Below the pieces are notes generated by a model. That model worked only from the letters and a program-made list of their open reading frames with translations. It did no database searches and was not told where the DNA came from. A stretch of 64,000 nucleotides of DNA from Hanstruepera ponticola (GTDB taxonomy: Bacteria > Bacteroidota > Bacteroidia > Flavobacteriales > Flavobacteriaceae): assembly GCF_012931685.1 (NCBI RefSeq), contig NZ_JABANC010000002.1, positions 310,001 through 374,000 of the forward strand, given 5' to 3'. The translations under genes and the position numbers were made by a program. Within the stretch, counting starts at the first letter, position 1. The number at the start of each line of letters is the position of its first letter. Below are positions 47,306 through 57,620 of this stretch, piece after piece.

Positions 47306-48445
47306 TTAATTAAAAGCACTGGCTATTATTTCTTTTAAGCATTGGGTAGTATAGGTCAAACTCCACTTTTCCTGAACTAACATAACACTATTTTTGGCTA
47401 ATGTTGCTACGGTCTCTGGCGAGTTTAAAAGATTATAAACGGTATCATTAAAGCTAGCTGGGACACATAATTTACCAGTTACACCATCAACAACAATTTC
47501 ATCGGGACCACCAGAACCCTTTAAAGCTACAACAGGAGTACCACAAGCCATTGCCTCAACCATGACCATCCCAAAAGACTCATGTTTACTTGGTAATAAT
47601 AATATAGTTGCACGCTGATAATAAGGAATTAAATCTGTTTGACTTAAAGAACCCAAAAAAGTAACAAACTTCTCCAGTTTAAAGCTATGTATTAATGTCT
47701 TTAGTTCTCCTAAATACGCTGGGTCACTTATGGGACCAATTATGTTCAGTGTTGCCGATTCACCTTTAACATTAACAATATGATGTAAAGATTCAATGCT
47801 TTTTTCTAGTTGCTTTAAACGCGATATTCTGCCAACGTACAAAAGCTGATTAGTATTTGAATTAAAACGTAATGGTTTAAACAAGTTGGTATCCACACCC
47901 AATGGCAAAACGTAAATATTTAAATTTCTAAAAACATCTGTTTTTTGTAATGCCTGTTTCTGTAACTGTGTATGCACAATGATACATTGCGCATTCTTGT
48001 AATACAGGACTGTGTTGCTATGATAATCTAAATTCATACCACCAATCATAGCAATATAAGGTTTAGATTGCCTTACCAACAGTTTAGCTAGCTTAAATAC
48101 ATAGGGACTTCCATGACCAGACATATTAATTATAGTCAAATCAGGAGGCTGCATGCTAGTGGCTAGATAATGAATTTGAGAATGTTGTTTACGCCAACCA
48201 TGACGTTGACGTAGTATAGGATATGTTATAGGCCAAAAACATTTTTTAATGTTGGCAATTGTCTTGGTATAAGGCAAAAACCTTCCAGTAAAATAATCTA
48301 TTCGTATATGATAACCAGTACTGTCACCAATGCTTCGCAGAGCGTTTTCATGCGGTTTACTATGGTAATAATATAAATCAGTGGGCTTCAAGCCAATGGC
48401 CTGTGCCGAAAAAGGGTGAAGCAATCGTATGGTTCTAGCTACCAA
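47306..48445 (-). CDS. Glycosyltransferase family 4
   Basis: The 379-residue GT-B enzyme has LLYVGRISRLKQLEKSIESL, then STLNIIGPISDPAY and PSKHESFGMVMVEAMACGTP, with the GGPDEIVVDGVTGKL end motif. It starts with TTG and overlaps the sulfotransferase by 7 bp. It likely adds one hexose. The donor is unknown. Confidence 0.9.
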   Translation of the reverse strand: MVARTIRLLHPFSAQAIGLKPTDLYYYHSKPHENALRSIGDSTGYHIRIDYFTGRFLPYTKTIANIKKCFWPITYPILRQRHGWRKQHSQIHYLATSMQPPDLTIINMSGHGSPYVFKLAKLLVRQSKPYIAMIGGMNLDYHSNTVLYYKNAQCIIVHTQLQKQALQKTDVFRNLNIYVLPLGVDTNLFKPLRFNSNTNQLLYVGRISRLKQLEKSIESLHHIVNVKGESATLNIIGPISDPAYLGELKTLIHSFKLEKFVTFLGSLSQTDLIPYYQRATILLLPSKHESFGMVMVEAMACGTPVVALKGSGGPDEIVVDGVTGKLCVPASFNDTVYNLLNSPETVATLAKNSVMLVQEKWSLTYTTQCLKEIIASAFN

Positions 48446-49224
48446 GTTTTTAATTTAAATAATACCTTCTCTATTTTGGAAAGTTTTGAATTATTGACCA
48501 CTGTTATTTCATTAAACAACTTTAAATCGTATTGAATAACCTCTTCTAACAAACTCTCATTTAAGTTTTTTGTAACTGTACCATAGGGTTTAGCAACATT
48601 TTTTCGTTCATAACCTAATTGACTCCATTTGAATTCTTTAAACATATACATTAAAGCTTTATCAAAGTTTTCTTGACTAAAAAACGTAATATTAGGCATA
48701 TTTCCTAAAGCTCTTTGATACAGTTTATTTGATACTTCTGTGCGTTCATGTAAATAAAAATCATAAGGTCCAGCAATTTGTCGTGTCATAATATTATCAA
48801 GATGGTCATTCAAAACCAATTCTAAATAATAATTAATATCAAACTGTTTCTCACGAAGCTGATCGTAAAAGAATCTACCTGGTTTACAATGTTCATTATA
48901 ATCAGAAATCAAACGTTCTTTAGGTTCTCTAACAAATGAAATGTAACGAACCGTTGTATCATAAGCATGATGAAACCCATACCCTACATGCCCTCCAATA
49001 AAAGCAGGCTTATCTAAACTTGAACTATCCAGCATCATATTTAAAGTTTGTGGTGCTGAATAATACCCACCTGGTAGCCTAATGGCTGATTGATGGGGCA
49101 ACATGTTTAAATCAAGTTCTGATAAATTATTCAACTTTGGTTTTAAAAAACTAGCATGGTTCTTTTTAACCACTTCATAAAATGTAGTTCCTGCCGTTTT
49201 GGGTATGTGAATAAAGAAAATCAA
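48439..49224 (-). CDS. Sulfotransferase family 2 protein
   Basis: The 261-residue product has the 5'-PAPS-binding motif IHIPKTAGTTFYE (residues 5-17), a GGHVGYG loop (77-83) and the 3'-phosphate motif YISFVREPKERLISDY (94-109). This pattern belongs to the heparan-sulfate 2-O/uronyl sulfotransferase type. It should move sulfate from PAPS onto a glycan hydroxyl. It starts with TTG and overlaps the acyltransferase stop by 4 bp (TTGA). No PAPS-making genes are in the window. Confidence 0.87.
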   Translation of the reverse strand: MIFFIHIPKTAGTTFYEVVKKNHASFLKPKLNNLSELDLNMLPHQSAIRLPGGYYSAPQTLNMMLDSSSLDKPAFIGGHVGYGFHHAYDTTVRYISFVREPKERLISDYNEHCKPGRFFYDQLREKQFDINYYLELVLNDHLDNIMTRQIAGPYDFYLHERTEVSNKLYQRALGNMPNITFFSQENFDKALMYMFKEFKWSQLGYERKNVAKPYGTVTKNLNESLLEEVIQYDLKLFNEITVVNNSKLSKIEKVLFKLKTW

Positions 49225-50231
49225 GTCAGTGTTTTTTTTATTTTCTCTTTAATTTTATTTACCCTAGAATCAACTAAATGAACTATTATAAAATTGAATA
49301 CGAACAGTAAAATAAAATATAAAGGTAATCCAATAAAATTGATCTTAAAACTATTATCAAAAACTCCAATGCCTATAATTCCAGAATATAAAATTGCAAC
49401 AAAAAAATGTGATAAGTATAACGGATAGCTGTACTGACCTAAATACGAATCGTAGTTGAACTTTTTTTTGTTTTTTGGCTTTAAATTAAAAAGTAAATAT
49501 ATTATCAACAATGATAAAAACATATTAAGATATATGGAGATATCATTTACAATTAAATTCAATTCGTTACTGTAAAGCCCATTTAATATAAATATTAAAT
49601 AAAGAATTATTGGGTAATAGATATAAGCCTTAAACTTTAATCTATCTTTATACCAATAAAGACTGGCACCTAATGCAAACGGTAACGAAGAAGCTGGAAT
49701 TGCACTATATCTATATGTTGGGATATCATAAAATAAATAAGTCGCTACAAAATATAACACACTTAAAAACAACCAAATTAATGTCCTTTTTTTGGATTTT
49801 GAAATTCCAATTGAAATTAATAAGTAAAACGTCAGTTCATTTGTTAATGCCCAAGAGGGAGGGACAAGCCTAGGTTCTACTTGATGTGGTATGATTTTAG
49901 GATAATACATTGTAATATTATACACCCATTCCAATAAATTGTTTGGGTAGAAAATTGCTTTATGTCTAATAATATCATTAAAAAAATACAAAGTAATCAT
50001 AGTGAAAATCATAATTACTATATAAACCGGATAAAGTCTTAAAGCCCTATTCAACCAAAAAACCTTAAAGCCACTTACTTTATATCCATAGGTATTATGC
50101 ATTATATAAGTCATTAAAAAACCTGAAAGTATAAAAAAGAAAGAAACAGAATAGTTTCCTAAAGTTGGAATATTAAAAATATGCAACAATATTACATTTA
50201 TGGCTAATAGCGTTCTTAAGGTTCCAAACAT
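49221..50231 (-). CDS. Acyltransferase family 3 membrane protein (OafA-like)
   Basis: The 336-residue protein has about ten membrane helices, with the first-helix catalytic His in RTLLAINVILLHIFN. Typical AT3 motifs follow: SVSFFFILSGFLMTYIM, then NRALRLYPVYIVIMI. It acylates sugars from the cytoplasmic side. Base composition is very AT-rich; one 60-bp row in it has only about 18% GC. Confidence 0.9.
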   Translation of the reverse strand: MFGTLRTLLAINVILLHIFNIPTLGNYSVSFFFILSGFLMTYIMHNTYGYKVSGFKVFWLNRALRLYPVYIVIMIFTMITLYFFNDIIRHKAIFYPNNLLEWVYNITMYYPKIIPHQVEPRLVPPSWALTNELTFYLLISIGISKSKKRTLIWLFLSVLYFVATYLFYDIPTYRYSAIPASSLPFALGASLYWYKDRLKFKAYIYYPIILYLIFILNGLYSNELNLIVNDISIYLNMFLSLLIIYLLFNLKPKNKKKFNYDSYLGQYSYPLYLSHFFVAILYSGIIGIGVFDNSFKINFIGLPLYFILLFVFNFIIVHLVDSRVNKIKEKIKKTLT

Positions 50232-50251
50232 TAATTAATGAATATTGTTTA

Positions 50252-50980
50252 CTATTCAAAAAGGTTTAAATCATCTACTCTCCAAAGCCCGAGGGATTTA
50301 TCACTATACTTGGGGTTATTGTATTGCTCGCTTATAAGGTGTAGTGGCTGGCAAAAGTTAAAAGGCGGTTTTTCAAGGTTTAAGGCACGCCAGTGACCAG
50401 TACTAATGTCTGTATTTACCGTATGCTCTGGAAACGTCGTGGTCAGTAAATACGTGCATCCGGAGTTTTTGATGTTTTGCAAAGCCTTAAAAATATCATG
50501 ATTTGAAAGGTGTACCAGACAATCTCTGTTAATTAAAATATCTGATTTTGGAAGTGGGTCACTAGTTAAATCCAACACTTTAAATTGCAACGCAGGATTA
50601 TGACTAAATGCTTTGGTATTAGTAACAATCAAATCATCTACAATATCACCACCTATATAACTTGCTCCATGTAGGTTAGCATACTGCATCCAAGCAAAGT
50701 CACCACAGGGAATATCTAAAACCGAATGGATGTTCATTTGCTTTATAAGCGCTCCAATTTCTTCAACAACAACTTTGGTATGAACCAAATCCGATCCTCC
50801 GCCCGAAATACTCTCTTCACCATTCCAATAATTTGTATTATAGATATAGGTAAAAGTATCCTTGGCTGTTTTTCCATCAAACCGAATGCGCTTTTTTTGG
50901 GCACGTGCTCTATTTTTAAGAAAACGCCAATAGCGCCTCTTAAGGCTCAAAGGGACCAATTGCTTAAATGATTCTAACAT
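50252..50980 (-). CDS. SAM-dependent class I methyltransferase
   Basis: The 242-residue product has SAM motif I as VLDIPCGDFAWMQYA (about 93-107), then YIGGDIVDDLI. DILINRDCLVHLSNHDIF fits the later motifs. It should methylate a sugar hydroxyl, perhaps at a chain end. The gap upstream to the GT2 gene is 95 bp, with no clear promoter. The exact target is not known. Confidence 0.85.
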   Translation of the reverse strand: MLESFKQLVPLSLKRRYWRFLKNRARAQKKRIRFDGKTAKDTFTYIYNTNYWNGEESISGGGSDLVHTKVVVEEIGALIKQMNIHSVLDIPCGDFAWMQYANLHGASYIGGDIVDDLIVTNTKAFSHNPALQFKVLDLTSDPLPKSDILINRDCLVHLSNHDIFKALQNIKNSGCTYLLTTTFPEHTVNTDISTGHWRALNLEKPPFNFCQPLHLISEQYNNPKYSDKSLGLWRVDDLNLFE

Positions 50981-51075
50981 AACACTCGCTTTGCTTGCAA
51001 TATAAATAATTTTATAAAGTAACCGTACTAATTATTTGGTTTAATACCACACTCACACCCAATCTACCTTATGAG

Positions 51076-52086
51076 TTACATAGCTTTTTTTAATAATAGC
51101 TTTAGTCGCGCTCTCATAAAATAAGGGCGTCCTTTATATAAAACAGTTCTGTAAAAAAAAGATATGAATTCACTTACTGTACTGAATCGTTTATTAAATA
51201 ATCCGGATTGATAAATTTTTTTTAGTAATTCCTTTAATTGTTGGTAATACCCATAATCAATACTCAAAAAATAAAAACCCAGTATAAAATTGATAATATG
51301 TGGTTTGTTTTGAGGCGTAAAAACAGAGTTAAAATAATGCGCTAATAGTTTTATTTGATCTACGTATAACAATCCAGTCCTTTTATTCATTTTAGTTGCG
51401 TTTTGATTATGCAACCGCATATAGTTTAGGGGTTTAGGCAAATAATAAATTGGGCTTTTTAATGCCAAACCTAAATAAACAAACACGTCACCAGCATTGT
51501 GCATCTGACTTAAAACTTCAAAATTCAACTCAAAAAGGGATTCTTTTCTAAACAAAACACTACTCGCGTTTACAATAACCAAATGCTCCAGTAAATAAGC
51601 AGCACAGTTATCACTTGTTATCTCACGACTCTGCTGACCCAATGCCTGCAATAGTGGCTTACTTTTAGATACCTGGCCTGTAATATGCCCACCATCATTA
51701 ACCTTAAATGAATCAGAAAAAACCATACCGTATTTGGTGTTGCTTTCTAGAAAAGCTACGGTTTCTTCCAAAAACTTAAAATCAGCATAATCATCACTTT
51801 CAGCTATCCAAATATATTTGCCTTTAGCCAATGTTATACCAGTAATCCATTGTTTAAAAACAGAGCCAGAGTTCCGATTGTTTGCAACAAATTGAGATAC
51901 TTTCGGGTGACTCCTATACGGTTCCAAAACATTTAAACTCTTATCTGAAGAGAAATCATCCAAAATAATTACTTCAAAATTCTGATATGACTGATTAAAA
52001 ATACTATCCAATCGTTCCTGAAGGTAAGCACAATGGTTATAATTGGGCAAAATTATGGAAACCTTTATGTGTTTAGCAGAATTCAA
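51076..52086 (-). CDS. Glycosyltransferase family 2
   Basis: The 336-residue GT-A enzyme has VSIILPNYNHCAYLQERLDS, then VIILDDFSSDKS, and the metal motif WIAESDDYADFKFLE. The start is TTG at 52086; an in-frame stop lies a few codons upstream and no ATG precedes the core. It lies between a methyltransferase and a sulfotransferase, so its sugar may be the one they modify. Donor unknown. Confidence 0.88.
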   Translation of the reverse strand: MNSAKHIKVSIILPNYNHCAYLQERLDSIFNQSYQNFEVIILDDFSSDKSLNVLEPYRSHPKVSQFVANNRNSGSVFKQWITGITLAKGKYIWIAESDDYADFKFLEETVAFLESNTKYGMVFSDSFKVNDGGHITGQVSKSKPLLQALGQQSREITSDNCAAYLLEHLVIVNASSVLFRKESLFELNFEVLSQMHNAGDVFVYLGLALKSPIYYLPKPLNYMRLHNQNATKMNKRTGLLYVDQIKLLAHYFNSVFTPQNKPHIINFILGFYFLSIDYGYYQQLKELLKKIYQSGLFNKRFSTVSEFISFFYRTVLYKGRPYFMRARLKLLLKKAM

Positions 52087-52105
52087 ATGACGTTTTTAAA
52101 TTTGT

Positions 52106-53002
52106 TTACCAATCTTGGTCTGTATAAAAATTTAACCAAATCTTTTTTGTTTCTTTTTTTATTAATGCTATCTCACTATCAGTTAATCGCTCTTTCCACG
52201 TATAGATATTTTTTTTAGCATCTCTGGAAAAATCACCTTTATTCTTCGATGTTGTTGTTTTTAATATTTCATCTTTAACTTCTTGGTTGAATTTTAAACC
52301 AAATTGAGTGAAAATCTCTTGATATTTAGCAATGGGATCTTTAGAAAGATCTTCATGTTTAATAAAAATCCAATCTGAATTATTGTAGTAGGTTTTCTGT
52401 AATTTATTAACATAAGAATAAATACAATTCCATAATAAAATACCCGTAGTAATCAAATCTTTTTTGGAAAGCTCCTTCTCAATTTCAATTTTAAATTCAT
52501 CCAAATGATCATCCATCAATGCCTGTTGCTCTAGAAAATTATTAAAATCAAAATGCCAATTTGCAATTTTAATGCTGGCAACAAAAGCCGCAGGATGTCT
52601 AATAGAAACTAAAACTTGGGTATCTAATTCCTTGTAAAGCCATTCTGCTGACATTACAGCTATTGGGTCTTTAAATAAAGGCCTACATAAAAAACAATTT
52701 AATTCATAAAGCAATGCCTGTTTTATTTGCCATTTGAATTTTACATTACATAATGCTTTGAATAAACGTGAGCCACTAAAGTTTGTAAAAGACATCAAAT
52801 AATTCTTTATACTTTCTTGTTCAATGTTTGATGTTTCTGAATTGACATATTGAAACCAATGGTCAATGGGAGACGTTCTATATTTGGCTTTATTAAACGG
52901 CTCATGAATGTACTGAAGCTCTTTAGAAACACTTAATATTTTACCTATCCAAGTAGATCCAGACCTGTGGATTCCTGTAATGAGTATAGGTTTATTTTTC
53001 AT
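52106..53002 (-). CDS. Sulfotransferase
   Basis: The 298-residue product has the 5'-PSB motif LITGIHRSGSTWIGKIL (residues 7-23) and a 3'-PB motif VLVSIRHPAAFVASI (about 130-144). These are typical of PAPS-dependent sulfotransferases. It should sulfate a sugar of the polysaccharide. The gene is AT-rich, with sampled rows of about 27-30% GC. It lies between two GT2 genes. Confidence 0.87.
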   Translation of the reverse strand: MKNKPILITGIHRSGSTWIGKILSVSKELQYIHEPFNKAKYRTSPIDHWFQYVNSETSNIEQESIKNYLMSFTNFSGSRLFKALCNVKFKWQIKQALLYELNCFLCRPLFKDPIAVMSAEWLYKELDTQVLVSIRHPAAFVASIKIANWHFDFNNFLEQQALMDDHLDEFKIEIEKELSKKDLITTGILLWNCIYSYVNKLQKTYYNNSDWIFIKHEDLSKDPIAKYQEIFTQFGLKFNQEVKDEILKTTTSKNKGDFSRDAKKNIYTWKERLTDSEIALIKKETKKIWLNFYTDQDW

Positions 53003-53040
53003 CTTTTAAAGGAGTCTTAATGCGAGTTCAACAATATACA

Positions 53041-53847
53041 TTATAAAAATTTGCTTTTTAATTTTAAACAGCACCATACAATTCCATAAAATAGAACCTT
53101 ATCAATCCGTTTTTTGGCATAACTTTGCTTAACAATCTTTGATACAATAGGGATTAAATTATTTACAGGTATGCTAAACATACCATACTTAAACAATATT
53201 TCATTTTTTAAATCCAAAAACTTCTCATCTCTATTATGTGTACTATAGCCATCGTCAGCATATTCTGCAATGGTTACTTCAATGTATTGATGTGGTATCT
53301 TGCGGTTATAAAACCATCTAATATTATGGTGCCAATCGGCAACAGACGTATAACTGGTATCAAAATTGCCTATTTTATCAAAAACATGTTTCTTTACAAA
53401 TATGGCTTGGTGACAAATGTTTTTACGTGTCAGTTTTAAACAATCAAATTCCCCATCATAAAGACCGTTAAAACCATCTGACTGCACTTGACCATAAACA
53501 ACTTCATAAGAAGTATTAACAATAAAGCTATGAACAGATTCCAATACTTGATTATCAAATAAATAATCATCACTACCTAAAAAGTACAACCATTCCCCTT
53601 TTGCTAAAACAATACCCTTATTCATGGCATCATAAATCCCTGAATCGGGTTCTGAAACCAGGCTGACAGAAGGATTTTTTACTTTAAAAGCTTCAACAAT
53701 AGCACACGTGCTATCGGTTGATAGACCATCCATTATTAAAATTTCATAATTTTCAAATGACTGCTCTAAAATACTTTCAAGCGCCCTTGCCAAAGTAGCT
53801 TCAGAATTATAGGTAGGGATTATTATGGAAAATACCGGTTTTTTCAA
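53041..53847 (-). CDS. Glycosyltransferase family 2
   Basis: The 268-residue GT-A enzyme has FSIIIPTYNSEATLARAL, then DGLSTDSTCAIVEAF and SEPDSGIYDAMNKGI, with the metal motif LGSDDYLFD. It is a close relative in layout of the GT2 at 55957. The start is TTG at 53847: an upstream in-frame stop rules out an earlier start, and the next ATG would cut the fold. A TATATTTG box lies 36 bp upstream. Confidence 0.9.
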   Translation of the reverse strand: MKKPVFSIIIPTYNSEATLARALESILEQSFENYEILIMDGLSTDSTCAIVEAFKVKNPSVSLVSEPDSGIYDAMNKGIVLAKGEWLYFLGSDDYLFDNQVLESVHSFIVNTSYEVVYGQVQSDGFNGLYDGEFDCLKLTRKNICHQAIFVKKHVFDKIGNFDTSYTSVADWHHNIRWFYNRKIPHQYIEVTIAEYADDGYSTHNRDEKFLDLKNEILFKYGMFSIPVNNLIPIVSKIVKQSYAKKRIDKVLFYGIVWCCLKLKSKFL

Positions 53848-53882
53848 CTGTTGGTATGAAAATAAATACTATAAGATTGTAA

Positions 53883-53890
53883 CAAATATA
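53883..53890 (-). promoter_or_regulatory. Candidate -7 promoter element inside the polysaccharide run
   Basis: TATATTTG on the minus strand matches TAnnTTTG exactly. It lies 36 bp upstream of the TTG start of the GT2 gene, in the 66-bp gap after fcl. No -33 box at the usual 19-21 bp spacing is seen. Confidence 0.45.
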
Positions 53891-53913
53891 AGATTCATAA
53901 CCAAACAAAAGTA

Positions 53914-54840
53914 TTAAGTAGGTATAAACCTTGTTTTATAAACCGATTCAATACCCGAAACAAGCTCAATTTGGTGTCGCCATCCCAGATCATGAATCTT
54001 ACTGACGTCCAATAATTTTCTGGGAGTGCCATCTGGTTTGTTGCTATTCCATACAATAGAACCCTTGAAACCAACAATTTCCTTGATAATTTCAGCTAAT
54101 TCCTTAATAGATAAATCAGTTCCTGTGCCTACATTAATTGGTGCGCCATCAGAATACTGTTCCATTAAAAAACAACAAGCCGAAGCCAAATCATCAACAT
54201 GCAAAAACTCGCGTTTAGGAGTCCCAGTACCCCAAACCTCTACAGTGGGTGAATCAGCCTCTTTGGCTTCGTGAAACTTCCGCAATAATGCAGGTAGCAC
54301 ATGTGAAGTCTTTAAATCAAAATTATCATTGGGACCATATAAGTTTGTGGGCATCACCGAAATAAAATCACAACCGTACTGTCTTCTATAGTTTTCGCAT
54401 AACTTCACGCCAGCTATTTTGGCAATGGCATAGGGTTCGTTGGTAGGTTCTAAAGCCCCTGTAAGCATACTGGATTCCTCAATGGGCTGATTGGCAAACT
54501 TTGGATAAATACATGATGAACCCAAAAACAAAAGTTTTGTAACATTGTACTCATAACTCGCATGAATAACATTTGAAGCCATCATAAGATTATCATATAA
54601 AAATTCAGCCCTAAAAGTATTGTTAGCTTGAATCCCACCTACTTTTGCAGCTGCCAAAAAAACATAGTCAGGCTTTTCGACTTCAAAAAAATCCCGAACA
54701 GCTTCTTGATGTATTAGGTTTAATTCTTTTGAGTTTCTAACTACGATATTTTTAAAGCCATCTGCCTGAAGCTGTCTTAAAATCGCAGACCCAACCATAC
54801 CTGTATGTCCAGCAATATATATTTTAGCTGTTTTATTCAT
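53914..54840 (-). CDS. fcl: GDP-L-fucose synthase (epimerase-reductase)
   Basis: The 308-residue SDR enzyme turns GDP-4-keto-6-deoxy-mannose into GDP-L-fucose. The Rossmann motif is [14 protein letters not shown] (about 7-20), the catalytic Ser lies in LGSSCIYP (about 106-113), and Tyr137 and Lys141 lie in PYAIAKIAG. The product ends near KTRFIPT. The frame is open from 54885, but the ATG at 54840 was chosen as it begins the natural product and overlaps the gmd stop by 8 bp. Its substrate is made by gmd directly upstream. Confidence 0.96.
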   Translation of the reverse strand: MNKTAKIYIAGHTGMVGSAILRQLQADGFKNIVVRNSKELNLIHQEAVRDFFEVEKPDYVFLAAAKVGGIQANNTFRAEFLYDNLMMASNVIHASYEYNVTKLLFLGSSCIYPKFANQPIEESSMLTGALEPTNEPYAIAKIAGVKLCENYRRQYGCDFISVMPTNLYGPNDNFDLKTSHVLPALLRKFHEAKEADSPTVEVWGTGTPKREFLHVDDLASACCFLMEQYSDGAPINVGTGTDLSIKELAEIIKEIVGFKGSIVWNSNKPDGTPRKLLDVSKIHDLGWRHQIELVSGIESVYKTRFIPT

Positions 54841-55960
54841 ACTTAAACGCCGATTTTTTGTCCTCACTATCAAAACCACCTGCACTTAAATGGGAATGGC
54901 GTTTACAGTGTTCCAAGTCACAAGCCATCATTTCGGTTATTAATTGTTGTAAATTATATTTTGGCTGCCATTTTAAAAGATTATGACATTTACTGGCATC
55001 ACCTACCAACAAATCAACTTCTGTAGGTCGGTAATAATTAGGATCAACTCTTACTACAATATCACCAGTATTTAATTGATAATCTGGATGATCACAATTA
55101 TCAACAACAGCTACTTCTTCTGCTCCTTCACCTTTAAATATGAGACTTACACCTACCTCTTTAAAAGCCTTTATTACAAACTCACGAACGGTAGTCGTAA
55201 CACCTGTCGCAATCACATAATCACGAGGTTCGTCTTGTTGTAGCATGAGCCACATAGCTTCAACATAATCCTTGGCATGACCCCAATCACGTTTAGCATC
55301 CAAATTACCTAAATACAGAACATCTTGTTGTTTTAAAGCTATCCTGCTGGCGGCACGGGTGATTTTACGCGACACAAAGGTTTCCCCTCGTAAGGGCGAT
55401 TCATGATTAAATAAGATACCATTACATGCAAACATGTTATAGGCCTCCCTGTAATTTACCGTTATCCAATAGGCATAAAGCTTGGCAACACCATATGGTG
55501 AACGTGGGTAAAATGGCGTGGTTTCGCTTTGAGGGGTTTCTTGCACCAAACCATATAACTCAGACGTTGAAGCCTGATAAATTTTGGTTTTTTCAACGAG
55601 CCCTAATAAACGAACCGCTTCTAAAATACGTAAGGTTCCCAATCCATCTACATTAGCTGTATATTCAGGCATATCAAAACTCACTTTTACATGACTCATG
55701 GCACCCAAATTATAAATCTCATCGGGTTGAACTTCTTGAATAATTCGTGTTAAATTCATAGAGTCACTCAAATCACCATAATGTAATGTAAACCGAATAT
55801 GATCCTCATGTGGGTCTTGGTACAAATGGTCTATCCGGTCTGTATTCAATAATGAAGCGCGGCGTTTTACACCGTGTACTATATAACCTTTAGCCAATAA
55901 AAATTCAGCCAGATAGGCACCATCTTGACCAGTTATTCCTGTTATCAATGCTATTTTCAT
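54833..55960 (-). CDS. gmd: GDP-mannose 4,6-dehydratase
   Basis: The 375-residue SDR enzyme makes GDP-4-keto-6-deoxy-D-mannose, the branch point for GDP-fucose and GDP-perosamine. Motifs are [17 protein letters not shown] (NADP-binding), [22 protein letters not shown] (catalytic Tyr/Lys) and [18 protein letters not shown]. It overlaps the upstream GT2 stop by 4 bp and fcl by 8 bp. The protein should be cytoplasmic. Confidence 0.97.
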   Translation of the reverse strand: MKIALITGITGQDGAYLAEFLLAKGYIVHGVKRRASLLNTDRIDHLYQDPHEDHIRFTLHYGDLSDSMNLTRIIQEVQPDEIYNLGAMSHVKVSFDMPEYTANVDGLGTLRILEAVRLLGLVEKTKIYQASTSELYGLVQETPQSETTPFYPRSPYGVAKLYAYWITVNYREAYNMFACNGILFNHESPLRGETFVSRKITRAASRIALKQQDVLYLGNLDAKRDWGHAKDYVEAMWLMLQQDEPRDYVIATGVTTTVREFVIKAFKEVGVSLIFKGEGAEEVAVVDNCDHPDYQLNTGDIVVRVDPNYYRPTEVDLLVGDASKCHNLLKWQPKYNLQQLITEMMACDLEHCKRHSHLSAGGFDSEDKKSAFKYE

Positions 55961-56865
55961 TGCTCTGTTCTTTCTTTTTGTAATAATCTATTGTCTCGCA
56001 AACTATATTGCTGCTTATCATGCAAATAGCGAATATCTAAACCTTCTATATTCAGCAGTTTATAACGCTTACTCTCTAAATAATTGAGGTTAAATAGTCG
56101 CAACTTACTCAATAATCTAATAAAAAAACTAATCCAACGTATTTTTTTTAAAGCCAACTTTTCAGCTTGATTTTGTGAATACGAAACCACAATATCAAAT
56201 ACTTCCTCATTATAAGTGTCATAGTGCAATGCGGATAACTGCCCTGGCCGTTTCCTGAAAGCACCTAAAGGAATAGCCACATAATACAATCTGGCATGTT
56301 GAAAAAATCGAAACCACAGTTCAAAATCGCCTGCTAATTTTAGATTAGTATTTATTTTGGCACCTGAAGCTTCCCAAAGACTACGACGCCAAAAGGTCGA
56401 TTCTTGTTGTATCCATCTATAATCGCCATTTAGTAAAGTTATCAGACTAAATCGCTTGGGAAATTGAGTACTTATAATATATCCCTTCAAATCAATTACA
56501 GTATTCAAGCCCTGCAACCAATTTACCTGGGGTAAATCGGTAAATAATTTTGAAAGGGTCAACAAGGCTTTTGGCAACAAAATATCATCACTATTTATCC
56601 AGCCCATAATATCTCCTGTTGCGTGTTCAAAGCCTTTGTTCAAAGCATCGTACATCCCTTCATCGGGTTCACTTACGTAAGTGCTTAAGTGTTCTTCATA
56701 GGCTTTTATAATTTCCAATGTGCCATCCGTACTACCACCATCAATAATGATATACTCTAAATTGGGATAATCTTGCGTAATAACTGATTGTATTGTAGCT
56801 TCAATATAATCCACCTGATTATATACAGGTGTGACAAGTGATATTTTTGGATAACTGTTATACAA
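55957..56865 (-). CDS. Glycosyltransferase family 2
   Basis: The 302-residue GT-A enzyme has [19 protein letters not shown], then [33 protein letters not shown] and the metal motif [11 protein letters not shown]. It starts with TTG; the preceding in-frame codons are AGT and the stop TAA, so no ATG is available. The stop overlaps the gmd start by 4 bp. It probably adds a sugar delivered as a GDP derivative, but this is only suggested by position. Confidence 0.9.
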   Translation of the reverse strand: MYNSYPKISLVTPVYNQVDYIEATIQSVITQDYPNLEYIIIDGGSTDGTLEIIKAYEEHLSTYVSEPDEGMYDALNKGFEHATGDIMGWINSDDILLPKALLTLSKLFTDLPQVNWLQGLNTVIDLKGYIISTQFPKRFSLITLLNGDYRWIQQESTFWRRSLWEASGAKINTNLKLAGDFELWFRFFQHARLYYVAIPLGAFRKRPGQLSALHYDTYNEEVFDIVVSYSQNQAEKLALKKIRWISFFIRLLSKLRLFNLNYLESKRYKLLNIEGLDIRYLHDKQQYSLRDNRLLQKERTEQ

Positions 56866-56868
56866 ACT

Positions 56869-57609
56869 TTATTGGTATGAATGATGTGTAAAAGCCTTAT
56901 CAGTCTTTTTAACAAAAAATGTGTCCATTTGCCAAAAAGAGTGGTCATAAGTTCTTAAGGTAAAATCAACCATTTCAATAGGATAAAAACCCAAGGTTTC
57001 CATATACTGACACATCTCATAATACCGCAAGCTATTAGAGGTTAGCTGATAGTTATAGGTTTCTATAATAACCAACGACGCTTCTTGCAATATAGCTGTA
57101 GCTCCTTCCAATATTGGAACTTCAAAACCATGGGTGTCCAGTTTTAACAAATAAGGGGGTTCCAATCCGCGACGCACAACTTCATTATCAAGTGATATAG
57201 CTGCGACTTCATGGTTATTATTTAACGGGTCTATAGAAGCTAAACCACCAAATAAATCGGCATTATCAAAATACACGGTACCATCTTCAGGTCCTGCAGC
57301 AGCTATGGTGTAAACTGCATGTGGACGACTCTTACAATAAACTTCCAACTTATTTTGGTGTTCCTGTTGGGCTTCTACTAGTAAATAATGGGCATCAGGA
57401 TAGCTTTGGGCACAAAGTTTAGACCACCTACCATCAGACGCTCCAACATCTATTACGGTTTTAACTGATAAACCTCGCGCTAAACAGCGCTGTAAACCAC
57501 CTGCCATGGTAAATGATTTATTGACATTAACGTTGCCAGTCTTAAGAGACCTCCGCCTTAACTCCAGCCCAAATTGAGCCAATAATTTGTTTAAAACATT
57601 CTTAATCAT
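56869..57609 (-). CDS. FkbM family methyltransferase
   Basis: The 246-residue enzyme has TVIDVGASDGRWSKLCAQSY (SAM site), LLVEAQQEHQNKLEVY and LLKLDTHGFEVPILEGA, the FkbM signature with DTHG in place of DVEG. It should methylate a sugar hydroxyl. It lies 3 bp upstream of a GT2 start, so the two probably share an operon step. It is the second FkbM gene in the run. Confidence 0.88.
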   Translation of the reverse strand: MIKNVLNKLLAQFGLELRRRSLKTGNVNVNKSFTMAGGLQRCLARGLSVKTVIDVGASDGRWSKLCAQSYPDAHYLLVEAQQEHQNKLEVYCKSRPHAVYTIAAAGPEDGTVYFDNADLFGGLASIDPLNNNHEVAAISLDNEVVRRGLEPPYLLKLDTHGFEVPILEGATAILQEASLVIIETYNYQLTSNSLRYYEMCQYMETLGFYPIEMVDFTLRTYDHSFWQMDTFFVKKTDKAFTHHSYQ

Positions 57610-57620
57610 TCATCAACATG

